DNA of 64,000 bases from positions 186,001 to 250,000 of the forward strand of contig NZ_MAUE01000026.1 in NCBI RefSeq assembly GCF_001702265.1, given 5' to 3'. The DNA is from Pseudomonas aylmerensis. GTDB taxonomy: Bacteria > Pseudomonadota > Gammaproteobacteria > Pseudomonadales > Pseudomonadaceae. The position numbers and the translations under genes are program-made. This document shows, piece after piece, positions 7,990 to 17,257 of this stretch (position 1 is its first letter; each line of letters opens with the position of its first letter). The notes under the pieces were generated by a model. That model saw nothing but the letters and a program-made list of their open reading frames with translations, had not been told where the DNA came from and did not search any database.

Positions 7990-8547
7990 ATGAAGAAGCA
8001 ACGTTTACTGCCTGTGCAGGCGGCGCTCCTGAGTGTGTGTGGTGGCCTGATGTTGTCCACTACTGTCAGCGCCGCGGAAGCCGGTACTATTACTTTTAAC
8101 GGTAAAGTTACGGATGAAACTTGCCAGGTGACCACCGGCTCGTCGGGCGATTTTACCGTGGACCTGGCGACCGCCAAAGTGGCTGACCTGGCCCAGGCCG
8201 GTGCTACCGCGATGCCGTCCAACTTCCGTATTGCGGTCAATCAATGCTCGCCGACCGTGACCAATGTACGCGCGCAGTTTCTCTACGATGCCAACCTGGT
8301 CGACGTCAGTTCGGGCGTGCTGAAAAACCAGTTGAGCGGCGATACCTCCGCCACCAATGTGGGCCTGCAGCTTTACAACTACGCAGACAACTCCGTGATC
8401 AAGCCAGGCGACGCTGGCGCTGCCAAGAGCTTCACCGTGCAAGACGGTGCGGCTGAAATGATCTACGGCGTGCAGTACTACGCGACCGGCAAGTCCACGG
8501 CGGGCCTGGTGAAGAGCCAGGTCAAATACCAATTGAGCTATAACTGA
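7990..8547 (+). CDS. Fimbrial major pilin, chaperone-usher type
   Basis: This 185-residue protein has a signal peptide (MKKQRLLPVQ, hydrophobic core, cleavage after TVSA near residue 29). The mature domain is typical of type 1-like pilins: GTITFNGKVTDETCQV near the N-terminus, a second Cys near residue 82 (AVNQCSP) that would form the Ig-fold disulphide, and a C-terminal donor-strand pattern ending KYQLSYN with a penultimate aromatic. It is the first gene of the pilin-chaperone-usher-adhesin operon. It is the probable shaft subunit, secreted to the periplasm and polymerised at the usher. The perfect hairpin after its stop may raise its mRNA level relative to downstream genes. Confidence 0.9.
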   Translation: MKKQRLLPVQAALLSVCGGLMLSTTVSAAEAGTITFNGKVTDETCQVTTGSSGDFTVDLATAKVADLAQAGATAMPSNFRIAVNQCSPTVTNVRAQFLYDANLVDVSSGVLKNQLSGDTSATNVGLQLYNYADNSVIKPGDAGAAKSFTVQDGAAEMIYGVQYYATGKSTAGLVKSQVKYQLSYN

Positions 8548-8553
8548 GAACGT

Positions 8554-8580
8554 CCCTCTGCGCGGACATCGCGCAGAGGG
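8554..8580 (+). other. Perfect 10-bp intercistronic hairpin after the pilin gene
   Basis: CCCTCTGCGC (8554-8563) and GCGCAGAGGG (8571-8580) form a perfect stem with a 7-nt loop. It begins 6 nt after the pilin stop and ends 13 nt before the chaperone start. The stem can extend to GTCCC/GGGAC with a one-base bulge. No U-run follows, so it is not a classic terminator. It is more likely an mRNA-stabilising or processing hairpin that makes the major pilin message more abundant. Confidence 0.6.
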
Positions 8581-8593
8581 GACTACCCTGACT

Positions 8594-9334
8594 ATGCGGA
8601 TATATCGTCTATTAACAGGTTGCCTGCTCATTTATTTAATGAGCTTCGATGCTCGCGCCAATATCGTTTTGGGCGGCACTCGGTTGATCTATCCAGGCGG
8701 CGAACGTGAAGTCACGCTGCCCCTGTCGAACAAGGGCGCGACCCCGGCACTGGTGCAATCGTGGATGGATGACGGCGCCACCGACTCTACGCCGGAGAAC
8801 AGCTCCGCGCCGTTCCTGATCATGCCGCCGCTGACCCGTATCGAAGGCCAGGCCTCGCAGACCCTGCGGATCCTGTTCAATGGAACAGCATTGCGGCCAG
8901 ACCGTGAATCGCTGTTCTGGCTGAATGTACTTGAAGTACCACCGGTGCCGGAAAAGTCGAGAAACAAGAATAACTTGTTATTGGCTGTTCAAAGTCGAAT
9001 TAAAGTGTTCTATCGACCCGCGACACTCCGCAGCTCCTTGCATGACGCCGCGAAGCATTTGACGTGGCAGGTGTTCGGCGACGGCGCACAGTTGAAGTTG
9101 CGCTGCACGAATACTTCGCCATTGCATGTCTCGTTTGCCGATATACAGGTGAAGTGGGCGGGCAAGACACTCAGTAATACTGACGGTAATCATATGGTTG
9201 CCCCGGGCGGCGAAGCCGTGTTTGAACTGCACCCGCAGACCGCGCGCCTGCCTGAACTAAAAGCCCAGGGCATACAGTTTAATTATATTAACGACTATGG
9301 CGCCTTGAAAACCGTGAACGCGCAGTTCGACTAA
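8594..9334 (+). CDS. Periplasmic fimbrial chaperone
   Basis: This 246-residue PapD-like chaperone begins with a signal peptide (MRIYRLLTGCLLIYLMSFDARA). The G1-strand region TRIEGQASQTLRILF and the FWLNVLEVPP motif (F1-strand family signature W-N-V-x-x-I/V-P-P) are both present. The later INDYGA resembles the conserved INDYG motif of the second Ig domain. It would hold pilin subunits in the periplasm by donor-strand complementation and deliver them to the usher. It lies 46 bp after the pilin and 27 bp before the usher. The ATG at 8594 is the only start that retains the complete signal peptide. Confidence 0.9.
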   Translation: MRIYRLLTGCLLIYLMSFDARANIVLGGTRLIYPGGEREVTLPLSNKGATPALVQSWMDDGATDSTPENSSAPFLIMPPLTRIEGQASQTLRILFNGTALRPDRESLFWLNVLEVPPVPEKSRNKNNLLLAVQSRIKVFYRPATLRSSLHDAAKHLTWQVFGDGAQLKLRCTNTSPLHVSFADIQVKWAGKTLSNTDGNHMVAPGGEAVFELHPQTARLPELKAQGIQFNYINDYGALKTVNAQFD

Positions 9335-9361
9335 GTTCAATTACCCTTTTGTTAAAAGTCT

Positions 9362-11962
9362 ATGAACCGTTTTGATCGATCGATATTACGCAGAAAAGTG
9401 TTTCTGGCGGCACCGTCATGCTCAATCGTTCGTTTCTGGGCGGTCGCGTGCCTCGTGTTCAGCACGGCAGATGACAACGTGATGGCGGATGAGCCGGTGC
9501 TGCCGGCGGCCGCTGCACAGGTGGACTTCCAGGATGCCGAGTTCACCAGTTCGTTTCTGGTGGGCAATGCCAAGCGTACGGATATGTCGCGTTACCAGAA
9601 GGGCAACCCGGTATTGCCAGGAAATTACGATTTGGAGGTTTACATCAATGGCAAGCAGGTGACGCGCGCCAAGGTCGAGTTTGCAGATGAGGCCAACAGC
9701 AATATCGCGCAAGCCTGTTTCACGCTCGCAGCGCTGAAACGGCTGGGCATCGATACACAGCCATTGGTGCCGTTCAACGGTTGTCGCAAGCTCAAGGCGG
9801 TGCTGCCCAACACGGTCTCCTATGCCGACATCGGTGAGCAGAAGCTCTACCTGCAAATCCCCCAGGCCAACTTGCGGCGTACCCCGCGTGGTTATGTAGA
9901 GCCCGAGTACTGGGACGCGGGCATTACCGCGGCGAAACTTGATTACAATCTGAACTATTTCAGCACACAGAACGACCACTACGGCAGCACCGACTCTGCC
10001 TACCTGGGCTTGCGTGGCGGGTTCAATTTTGGCCTTTGGCAGTTCCGACATAACGCAAATGTGAACTGGACCCAGGGGGGCAAAGCCGAATGGACCCGCA
10101 TGTCCACCTACCTTCAGCGGCCAGTGGCGCAGCTCAAGAGCCAGGTGACCCTGGGCGAGATCAATACCAAAGGCGTGGGGTTCGACAGCATCGCTGTGCG
10201 CGGTGTCAGCCTGGCCTCGGACGAGCGCATGTTTCCCGATTCACAGATCGGTTTCGCGCCGGTGATCCGCAGTTTCGCGCGCAGCAATGCGCGAGTGGAG
10301 GTGTGGCAGAACGATATAAAGCTCTATCAGACCACGGTCACGCCCGGCAACTTCGTGATCGACGATCTGTACCCCACAGGCTATGGCGGCAACCTGAATG
10401 TCGTGGTTACCGAGGCCGACGGAAGTGAGCGGCGCTTCGATGTGCCTTATTCGTCGATCACCAACCTGATGCGTCCGGGGCGCGCCAAATACGACCTGGT
10501 GGCTGGCCGGCTGTATAACCAGAACCTGGCCAGCGATGCCCATCTGTTCCAGGGCACGTTGTTCTATGGTCTGAACAACAGCCTGACCGGCTACGGCGGG
10601 TTCCAGGTCAGCGAAGGCTTTCACGCGGGGCTCGCGGGTGTCGGACTGAACACCTCGCTGGGGGCGTTTTCGGTCGACCTGACCCAGGAGACCACCCAAC
10701 TGGGCGCTCGTAGCGGTTCGGCTTCGGGGCACAGCGTCAAGGTGGCGTACAGCAAGTTGCTGAGCGAAACCCGCACTAACTTTACCCTCGCTGCCTACCG
10801 CTACTCGTCGTCCAAATACATGACGCTTTCCCAGGCGGTCGATGCGCGTGAGCGGGTCAAGACCCCGGGCTATCAGGATGAATGGCTGTGGTATGGCAAT
10901 GAGCGTGACCGCTTCGATATCAGCATCGATCAGCCGGTAAGCACTTATGGCTCGCTGTTCCTGACCGGTAGCACCAGCAAGACCTGGGGGGGCTCGGGAT
11001 CCTCGAGCCGGCAGTTTGAAGTGGGCTTCAACGGCAGCGTCGGAGATGTCAGCTACAGCCTTTCCGCCAGTCGCAATAACGATGAGTTCGTCGGCGCCCA
11101 GACCCAGTACTTCCTGAGCCTGAATATTCCATTGGGCAGCGGCGCCAAGTCACCGACGCTGAGCACGCAGTACACCGGCGGGCGCGGGCAAGGCAGCACG
11201 CTGCGCAACTACTTGAGCGGGGTGGCCGATGACGAGGGGCGCCTGAGCTACGGGGTCGCCCACGCGGCGGACACCAACACCTCAAGCTCGGGCAGCGTCA
11301 ATGCTCAATACCGCGGCGACCGCAGCACCGTTCGCGCGTCGTACGAACAGGGTGGGGACTACAAATCCACCTCGCTGGGCAGCGATGGCAGCCTGGTGGT
11401 GCACAGCGGCGGGGTGACGCTATCGCCGAATACCGGCGACACCATTGCACTGGTCTCCGCACCGGGCGGCGAGGGCGCGAGCATTGGTGGATTGTCCGGC
11501 CTGGTCATCGATAAAAACGGCTATGGCGTGATGCCGTATTTATCGCCCTATCGCATGAACAATATCAACCTGGACCCCAAGGGCAGCTCGATGGATGTCA
11601 CGTTCCAGAACACCACGCAACAGGTCGCACCCTTTGCCGGCGCAATTGTCCGCGTCGATTTCCAGACCCGGGTCGGGCGGTCGGCGGTGATCCATATCAC
11701 CAATGGCAGCAACCTCAAGTTGCCGTTCGGCGCGGATGTACGCGACGAGCGTGGCAATGTGGTCGGTGTGGTCGGCCAGGGCAACAACCTGTTTGTCCAA
11801 GGCGTTGAAAACAACGGCGCACTGAGCGTGAACCTGCCGGACGAATCAACCTGTCAGGTTGCATATCGATTCGGCGAGAAAACGGCGAGCGGCACCAAGG
11901 GGCTGCTACAAACGCAAGCGCCGTGCCTGCTGCGCGAAGGTACCCGTCTGAGCAGTCGATGA
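9362..11962 (+). CDS. Outer-membrane fimbrial usher
   Basis: This 866-residue protein has the length and order of a chaperone-usher outer-membrane usher. An N-terminal signal region is followed by a periplasmic domain (VDFQDAEFTSSFLVGNAKRT, then QKGNPVLPGNYDLEVYING). Next come a 24-strand barrel region, the plug-containing middle segment and two C-terminal domains ending near PDESTCQVAYRF. The signature YLGLRGGFNFGLWQFRHN is visible near residue 217. It forms the pore through which pilin subunits are polymerised. The signal peptide is unusually long (cleavage probably near residue 40), so a start downstream of 9362 cannot be excluded. Its stop overlaps the adhesin ATG. Confidence 0.92.
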   Translation: MNRFDRSILRRKVFLAAPSCSIVRFWAVACLVFSTADDNVMADEPVLPAAAAQVDFQDAEFTSSFLVGNAKRTDMSRYQKGNPVLPGNYDLEVYINGKQVTRAKVEFADEANSNIAQACFTLAALKRLGIDTQPLVPFNGCRKLKAVLPNTVSYADIGEQKLYLQIPQANLRRTPRGYVEPEYWDAGITAAKLDYNLNYFSTQNDHYGSTDSAYLGLRGGFNFGLWQFRHNANVNWTQGGKAEWTRMSTYLQRPVAQLKSQVTLGEINTKGVGFDSIAVRGVSLASDERMFPDSQIGFAPVIRSFARSNARVEVWQNDIKLYQTTVTPGNFVIDDLYPTGYGGNLNVVVTEADGSERRFDVPYSSITNLMRPGRAKYDLVAGRLYNQNLASDAHLFQGTLFYGLNNSLTGYGGFQVSEGFHAGLAGVGLNTSLGAFSVDLTQETTQLGARSGSASGHSVKVAYSKLLSETRTNFTLAAYRYSSSKYMTLSQAVDARERVKTPGYQDEWLWYGNERDRFDISIDQPVSTYGSLFLTGSTSKTWGGSGSSSRQFEVGFNGSVGDVSYSLSASRNNDEFVGAQTQYFLSLNIPLGSGAKSPTLSTQYTGGRGQGSTLRNYLSGVADDEGRLSYGVAHAADTNTSSSGSVNAQYRGDRSTVRASYEQGGDYKSTSLGSDGSLVVHSGGVTLSPNTGDTIALVSAPGGEGASIGGLSGLVIDKNGYGVMPYLSPYRMNNINLDPKGSSMDVTFQNTTQQVAPFAGAIVRVDFQTRVGRSAVIHITNGSNLKLPFGADVRDERGNVVGVVGQGNNLFVQGVENNGALSVNLPDESTCQVAYRFGEKTASGTKGLLQTQAPCLLREGTRLSSR

Positions 11963-12993
11963 AAATGACCAGACTTATTTATGCAGTGTTTCAGGTGTGT
12001 GCCTGGCTAATGGTTTCAACGTCGGCTTATGCGGTGTGCGGGATGATGCCCAACTATCAGGAAGGCGCGGTAGTCGATATAACCATGGGCCGCATATCGG
12101 TACCTTCGGGGGTTGCCGTGGGTGACGTGTTTTACAGTAAGGAGTTTCCTATTGTTGGCAGTTTTTTCGCCATTGTTTCTTGCAAGCCGGGTGATACAAC
12201 GCAATGGCGAGTCGTACAAGGCACTGCCACTACTATCACTAACGTCTACACAACTAACATTGCCGGTGTCGGCATGCGTACCAGTTGGATACCCGCACAA
12301 TCGGCTTCACCGTTTTATGCTGGAGAACAGACCACCTGGAAACTTGGGATGCCCGGTGTCAGTGGCTCGGCGGCGCAAAACACCTTGGTCTTCAATGTCG
12401 GCGGAACAGTTGTCGTTGAATTGATCAAGCTGAGCGACACCGTCGGTTCCGGTGCATTGGCGGGTGGTACCTACACCAACAACACGGCGCAGAGTGTTTA
12501 CCCGTTCAACAGTGGTGTGTTCCTGACCACGCGCATCACCGGTGGCGGCAGTGAAATCGTGCCGGAAACGGGTACCTGCTCGATCGGCGACCTGAGTGTG
12601 GATCTGGCTCCGGCGCCATTCGGCCGCTTCACCGGGCAGGGCTCCACCACGGGCGACACACCTTTCAACGTGCCGTTTACCTGTTCCGGAGCCAACGGCG
12701 CAGTCACCCTGACCCTGGACGCAGACAAGTTCATGCCCGACGGCAGCCTGGGCCTGATCAAACCGCAGGCCGGCGTGAACAATGCCTCTTGCGTGGCGCT
12801 GCAAGTACTCGATGCCTCCAGCGGGCTGCCCGCGATACTCGGGGCGACTCAAGTCGTGGGCACGGTGTTTAACAATTCGACAAGTTTCAACTTGCCCTAT
12901 TTAGTGCGTTATTACCAAAGTTCTGGCGGCACTAATTGCGTCACACCCGGGCTTGTAAAAGGTACCGCAACGGTCACTGTGAAGTATCAATAA
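11959..12993 (+). CDS. Fimbrial tip adhesin/minor pilin
   Basis: This 344-residue protein has a signal peptide (MKMTRLIYAVFQVCAWLMV, cleavage near AYA). It consists of an N-terminal ~190-residue domain that I do not recognise and a C-terminal pilin domain from about 208 (GTCSIGDLSVDLAPAPFG, later PFTCSGANG) that ends KGTATVTVKYQ. That two-domain plan is typical of tip adhesins, where the first domain binds a receptor and the second joins the fimbria. The ATG at 11959 overlaps the usher stop (ATGA). The receptor is unknown. Confidence 0.85.
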   Translation: MKMTRLIYAVFQVCAWLMVSTSAYAVCGMMPNYQEGAVVDITMGRISVPSGVAVGDVFYSKEFPIVGSFFAIVSCKPGDTTQWRVVQGTATTITNVYTTNIAGVGMRTSWIPAQSASPFYAGEQTTWKLGMPGVSGSAAQNTLVFNVGGTVVVELIKLSDTVGSGALAGGTYTNNTAQSVYPFNSGVFLTTRITGGGSEIVPETGTCSIGDLSVDLAPAPFGRFTGQGSTTGDTPFNVPFTCSGANGAVTLTLDADKFMPDGSLGLIKPQAGVNNASCVALQVLDASSGLPAILGATQVVGTVFNNSTSFNLPYLVRYYQSSGGTNCVTPGLVKGTATVTVKYQ

Positions 12994-13099
12994 AAGGCGC
13001 TTTAAAGGGTTTGCTACGCCCTCTCTGACTGGGGGCATGGCGGGCATTCTGTTGCCGAGCGCTTTTGTTGGATGACAACTAACGTCAAGGATTGGATTA

Positions 13100-16000
13100 A
13101 TGAACTCTGCGAAGAAACCCCTCAGTTTTGCAATCAGTTATGCCCTCTTCGTTGCACTGGCGCCGGTGCAGGCGGCCACTATCGGGCCTGTTGACGTATC
13201 GTCCGAGGCGGGTGACCTGCTGGTACTGGATAATGACCAGGTTTCGTTCACCGGCAAAGGTGCGGCCGTTCGCGTTGTGGGGGGGCAAAATGAATTCATC
13301 GGCACGACCATGGATATCCACGCGACCGCCGGCGGGCCTAACGATGCCGTGACGGGGCTGCAAGCGCAGGGCGGTGGGCGGGGCACACTGCAGGGCTCAA
13401 CCATCAAGGCCAGCGGCTATTTCGGCGACGGTGCCAGCGCCAGCGGTGCAGGCTCGCATGTGCAACTGGGGCAGACCGACATCACCACCGACGGCGCCCG
13501 TGGCCGTGGGGTCATGGTCAATCAGGGCTCCAGCGCGCAGATCATCGGCGGCACGGTCACCACTACAGGGCTTATGGCCGACGGGCTCTCTGCCATGGGC
13601 GCCGGTTCGACCATCAGCGCCAGTGGCACGAGCGTATCGACCGCCGGCAATGCGGCCTACGCAGTGCGGGCGCAACAGGGGGCGCGCATCAAGTTGAACA
13701 ACGTCAGCGCCACCGCCCATGGCCAGACTGCCGCGATCGCCATCACCGGTACGGACAGCGTGGTCACCGCCGACGGCGTGACCGCACAATCCGACGGCGC
13801 CCAGGGCGTGGAGATGCAAGAAGGACGTCTGGAGTTCAGCAATGGCAGCATCCAGGCCAAGACTGACGGCATCCTGATCCGGCCGAGTTCTCCCAACGGT
13901 GGGGGGACGGCGGTAGTACGCAATTCCCAGGTCCTCTCTCAAACCGGCAACGGCATCAACCTTGATGCCAAAGGTGCGTCCCTGGAACTGTACGAGTCCC
14001 AGATCAGCGCCAAAGGGGATAATGGTTCGGCGATCTGGATGCCCGGCAGCGACAGTCACGCCGACGTGCACGACAGTCAGCTGGAAACATGGGGCACACA
14101 GGCGGCCGCGGTGGACAATCGCGCCGGTATTTTCCAGATGGACGGCGGCCGCGTGGTCACCCACGGTGACTCGTCCCACGGGCTCTATGCATCAACCGAC
14201 GTGATCGGTGGCCAGTCGGGGGCGCCCGGGGCGACGTTCGATGTGATGAACGTGGTGATCGAGACCTTTGGCGTCGGGTCGGTCGGCGCCTTAGCCCGGC
14301 TGGGCGGGACACGGATGGTGTTGTCCGACAGCCAGCTGTTGACCCACGGTGATCTCAGTCATGGCCTACTGGTTTCAGGCGATGATGCCAGCTTGCAGAC
14401 GACTCGCACGAATGTGGTCACCGAAGGTAACTCGGCGTATGGCCTGTCGGTCAGCAACAATGCCACGGCAGACCTGACCGACACCCACATCGAGACCGCT
14501 GGAGAGAAAGCCTACGGGCTGGTGAGCCAGGCAACCATCGCGGGTATCACCAACCAACTCGATCTCACTGACAGTACGGTACTGGCCCACGACAGCAGTG
14601 CCTTGCGCGTCTCCGGCGGCAGCTTGCTCAGTCATCTGACCCACAGCAGCCTGGTGGGGCGCAGCGCCGATCAGCCCGCGACGGCAGTATGGATTACCGA
14701 CGGTGCCAATGGGCTGGCCGCCGACCTCGTCCGGCTGGACAGCGATCACTCGTTCATCGATGGCGATGTCCTGGTCGAGGGTGGCGCGCTGCAGTTGAGC
14801 CTGAACAATCAGTCACGCCTCGAAGGTGCGGTGAACGATACCCCTGGCCATTCCAGCCTCAGTCTGGACGACAGCAGCACCTGGCTGATGCGGGGCGACT
14901 CCAGTGTCGGCCAACTGACAAATAAGGGCAGCGTGGAATTCGCCACGCCGGCAGCGAGCGATTTCATGCGCCTGAAAGTCGTCGGCGACCTTCAGGGCGA
15001 CGGGCAGTACATCATGAATACTGATCTGGGCGCGCTGCGCGGCGACCGGCTTGAGGTGGGCGGCCAGGTGACCGGTAATAACCAGTTGCTGGTGCGCAAC
15101 AGCGGCACCGAGCCGTCGGGCGGCGGGCAGAAATTGCTGTTGATCGACAGCCAGGGGGGCGTCGGCGACTTCACGCTGGCCAACCGTGGCCAGGAGGTGG
15201 ATGTAGGCACCTACCGCTACACCTTGCAACGTGACGACAGTGCGAGCGGCCAATCGCAGTGGAGCCTGGTCAACATCACCGAGCAACTGTCCACTGCCGC
15301 CAGCGCGGCGATCAACAGCAGCGCGTTGGCGACCCTGCGTGACACCTGGGATGCTGAGCGCGGCAGCCTGATCCAGCGCCTGGGCGATGTGCGCGGCGAT
15401 GGCCACGACGAAGGGGTGTGGATGCGCAGCTATGGTCAGGAGCAGCAACTGGATAACGGCGCAGGGCGGCACTTCACGCAGAACCTCAACGGCGTCCAGG
15501 TGGGTGTGGATGGCCGGATGGCGCGCAGCAACGGTTCGCTGATCCTCGGCGGCCTTGCCGGTTACAGTCACGCCAATCGCAGCTTCAATGGCGAGGGCAG
15601 CGGTAAGCTCGAAAGTTACTACATCGGTGCCTACGCCACTTACCTGGACGATTCGGGTTGGTACACTGACAGCCTGCTGACACTCAATCGCTGGTCCACT
15701 CGGTTCGACGTGGACGCTACCGACGGCAAACGCGTCAGCGGTAAAACCCACAGCAACGGCGCTGGCCTCTCGGTGGAAACCGGCAAGCGCCTGGATTTCT
15801 CCCATGGCTGGTTTGTTGAGCCCCAAGCGCAGTTGTCGGCGTTGTACGGTGGCGGTGATCGTTACCGGTTGAGCAACGACATGCGCGTCGACGCCGACGA
15901 TGGCATTTCAGCCCAGTTGCGCGGCGGCGCGCTGGTTGGGCGCCAGATGCGGTTGGAGGGTGATTTTGCGATCCAGCCGTACCTCAAGGCTGGCTGGATC

Positions 16001-16204
16001 CAGGACCTGTCAGCGCGCAACCAGGTCAAGACCAACGACGTCAGCAGCCACCCCGACGGCAATGGCGGTGGCTGGTATGCCGGGGCAGGTATTACTGCGG
16101 CCATGGGCAGGAGCCAGCATCTATATGCCGATGTCGAGACCAGTGACAGTTCTACCCAAAAGCGCCCGTGGGCTTTGAACATTGGTTACCGGCTGGCGTG
16201 GTAA
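13100..16204 (+). CDS. Pertactin-like autotransporter adhesin (type Va)
   Basis: This 1034-residue protein has three parts. A signal peptide (MNSAKKPLSFAISYALFVAL, cleavage after VQA near 25) is followed by a ~700-residue passenger rich in Gly, Ser, Thr and Asp with irregular beta-helix repeats. A C-terminal autotransporter barrel runs from about 770 (VWMRSYGQEQQLDNG) to the terminal Trp in NIGYRLAW. The segment near 728 (EQLSTAASAAINSSA, DTWDAERG) is the pertactin-type linker before the barrel. No protease catalytic triad was noticed, so an adhesin role is most likely. It begins 106 bp after the tip adhesin on the same strand and may be read with the fimbrial operon or from its own promoter. 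Confidence 0.88.
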   Translation: MNSAKKPLSFAISYALFVALAPVQAATIGPVDVSSEAGDLLVLDNDQVSFTGKGAAVRVVGGQNEFIGTTMDIHATAGGPNDAVTGLQAQGGGRGTLQGSTIKASGYFGDGASASGAGSHVQLGQTDITTDGARGRGVMVNQGSSAQIIGGTVTTTGLMADGLSAMGAGSTISASGTSVSTAGNAAYAVRAQQGARIKLNNVSATAHGQTAAIAITGTDSVVTADGVTAQSDGAQGVEMQEGRLEFSNGSIQAKTDGILIRPSSPNGGGTAVVRNSQVLSQTGNGINLDAKGASLELYESQISAKGDNGSAIWMPGSDSHADVHDSQLETWGTQAAAVDNRAGIFQMDGGRVVTHGDSSHGLYASTDVIGGQSGAPGATFDVMNVVIETFGVGSVGALARLGGTRMVLSDSQLLTHGDLSHGLLVSGDDASLQTTRTNVVTEGNSAYGLSVSNNATADLTDTHIETAGEKAYGLVSQATIAGITNQLDLTDSTVLAHDSSALRVSGGSLLSHLTHSSLVGRSADQPATAVWITDGANGLAADLVRLDSDHSFIDGDVLVEGGALQLSLNNQSRLEGAVNDTPGHSSLSLDDSSTWLMRGDSSVGQLTNKGSVEFATPAASDFMRLKVVGDLQGDGQYIMNTDLGALRGDRLEVGGQVTGNNQLLVRNSGTEPSGGGQKLLLIDSQGGVGDFTLANRGQEVDVGTYRYTLQRDDSASGQSQWSLVNITEQLSTAASAAINSSALATLRDTWDAERGSLIQRLGDVRGDGHDEGVWMRSYGQEQQLDNGAGRHFTQNLNGVQVGVDGRMARSNGSLILGGLAGYSHANRSFNGEGSGKLESYYIGAYATYLDDSGWYTDSLLTLNRWSTRFDVDATDGKRVSGKTHSNGAGLSVETGKRLDFSHGWFVEPQAQLSALYGGGDRYRLSNDMRVDADDGISAQLRGGALVGRQMRLEGDFAIQPYLKAGWIQDLSARNQVKTNDVSSHPDGNGGGWYAGAGITAAMGRSQHLYADVETSDSSTQKRPWALNIGYRLAW

Positions 16205-16293
16205 ATCGGCGGCGACCAATGTTAACAAATGTTAAATCGAAAAATAACTTCACATAATCCGTTCATTGGTGGATGATCGACTGCAATTCCAAT

Positions 16294-16320
16294 GCGGCTC
16301 GCCGGTGTAGCGCGAGCCGC
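16294..16320 (+). other. Perfect 9-bp hairpin in the leader of the threonate operon
   Basis: GCGGCTCGC (16294-16302) and GCGAGCCGC (16312-16320) pair with a 9-nt loop, 21 bp before the ltnD start. The trailing sequence has only a short TTT, so it is a weak terminator at best. It could end autotransporter transcription, act in the 5' leader, or be part of a regulator site. CATTGG and CCAATG half-sites at 16264-16269 and 16289-16294 lie beside it. Confidence 0.45.
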
Positions 16321-16341
16321 CGTTTACCCCTGGAGTACCCC

Positions 16342-17247
16342 ATGAATAATAAGAATGTCGGTGTGATCGGTCTGGGCGCGATGGGGCTGGGCATTGCCCG
16401 TTCGCTGTTGCGCGCAGGCTTTAATGTGCATGCCTGTGATGTGCGCGACGCGGTGACCCAGCAGTTCGCCAGCGAAGGCGGGGTGGCGTGCGCGTCGCCG
16501 GCGCTGATGGCGGATGCCTGTGATGTGATCATCACCGTGGTGGTCAACGCCGAGCAGACCGAAACAGTCCTGTTCGGTGAAGGCGGCGCGGTGGCGGCGT
16601 TGCGCCCGGCGAGCCTGGTGATCGGCTGCGCCACCGTGGCCCCGACCTACGCCGTCGAGCTTGGCCAGCGCCTGGCGGACCAGGGCCTGCTGTACCTGGA
16701 CGCGCCGATCTCCGGTGGCGCGGCCAAGGCGGCGGCCGGCGAAATGACCATGATGACCTCCGGCCCGCAAGCGGCCTACGCCAAGGCCGAAACCGTGCTG
16801 GCTGGCATGGCGGGCAAGGTCTACCGCTTGGGCGATGTGCATGGCCTGGGCTCCAAGGTGAAAATCATCAACCAGTTGCTCGCCGGGGTGCACATTGCCG
16901 CCTCTGCCGAAGCCATGGCCCTGGGCCTGCGCGAAGGCGTGGATGCGGATGCCTTGTACGAGGTGATCACCCACAGCGCCGGCAATTCCTGGATGTTCGA
17001 AAACCGCGTGCCGCACATTCTCAAGGCCGATTACACGCCGCTGTCGGCGGTGGATATTTTCGTCAAGGACCTCGGCCTGGTGCTGGATACTGCCCGCGCG
17101 AGCAAATTCCCGCTGCCGCTCTCGGCGACCGCGCACCAGATGTTCATGCAGGCCTCCAGTGCCGGTTTTGGCCGTGAGGACGACTCGGCGGTGATCAAGA
17201 TTTTCCCCGGCATCGACCTGCCGACTGCCAAGCCTGAGCCTGTGTGA
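16342..17247 (+). CDS. ltnD: L-threonate dehydrogenase (beta-hydroxyacid dehydrogenase family)
   Basis: This 301-residue enzyme belongs to the 3-hydroxyisobutyrate dehydrogenase family. Visible are the Rossmann motif GVIGLGAMGLGIA (7-19), the substrate-binding DAPISGG (120-126) and the catalytic Lys174 in SKVKIINQLL. Family knowledge and the neighbours (OtnK, OtnC, OtnI and a GntP permease) identify it as LtnD, which oxidises L-threonate to 2-oxo-tetronate with NAD+. The frame is open upstream to 16273. I chose the ATG at 16342 because TGGAG precedes it and the Rossmann strand must be at the N-terminus. It is the first gene of a five-gene operon. Confidence 0.88.
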   Translation: MNNKNVGVIGLGAMGLGIARSLLRAGFNVHACDVRDAVTQQFASEGGVACASPALMADACDVIITVVVNAEQTETVLFGEGGAVAALRPASLVIGCATVAPTYAVELGQRLADQGLLYLDAPISGGAAKAAAGEMTMMTSGPQAAYAKAETVLAGMAGKVYRLGDVHGLGSKVKIINQLLAGVHIAASAEAMALGLREGVDADALYEVITHSAGNSWMFENRVPHILKADYTPLSAVDIFVKDLGLVLDTARASKFPLPLSATAHQMFMQASSAGFGREDDSAVIKIFPGIDLPTAKPEPV

Positions 17248-17257
17248 GGAACGCCGC

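Noticed and set aside
8554..8580. Rho-independent terminator after the pilin
   Set aside because: The stem is strong but no U-run follows and the chaperone starts 13 nt later.
16230..16258. Sigma-70 promoter for ltnD (CATAAT at 16253-16258)
   Set aside because: The -10-like element has no convincing -35 at 16-18 bp.
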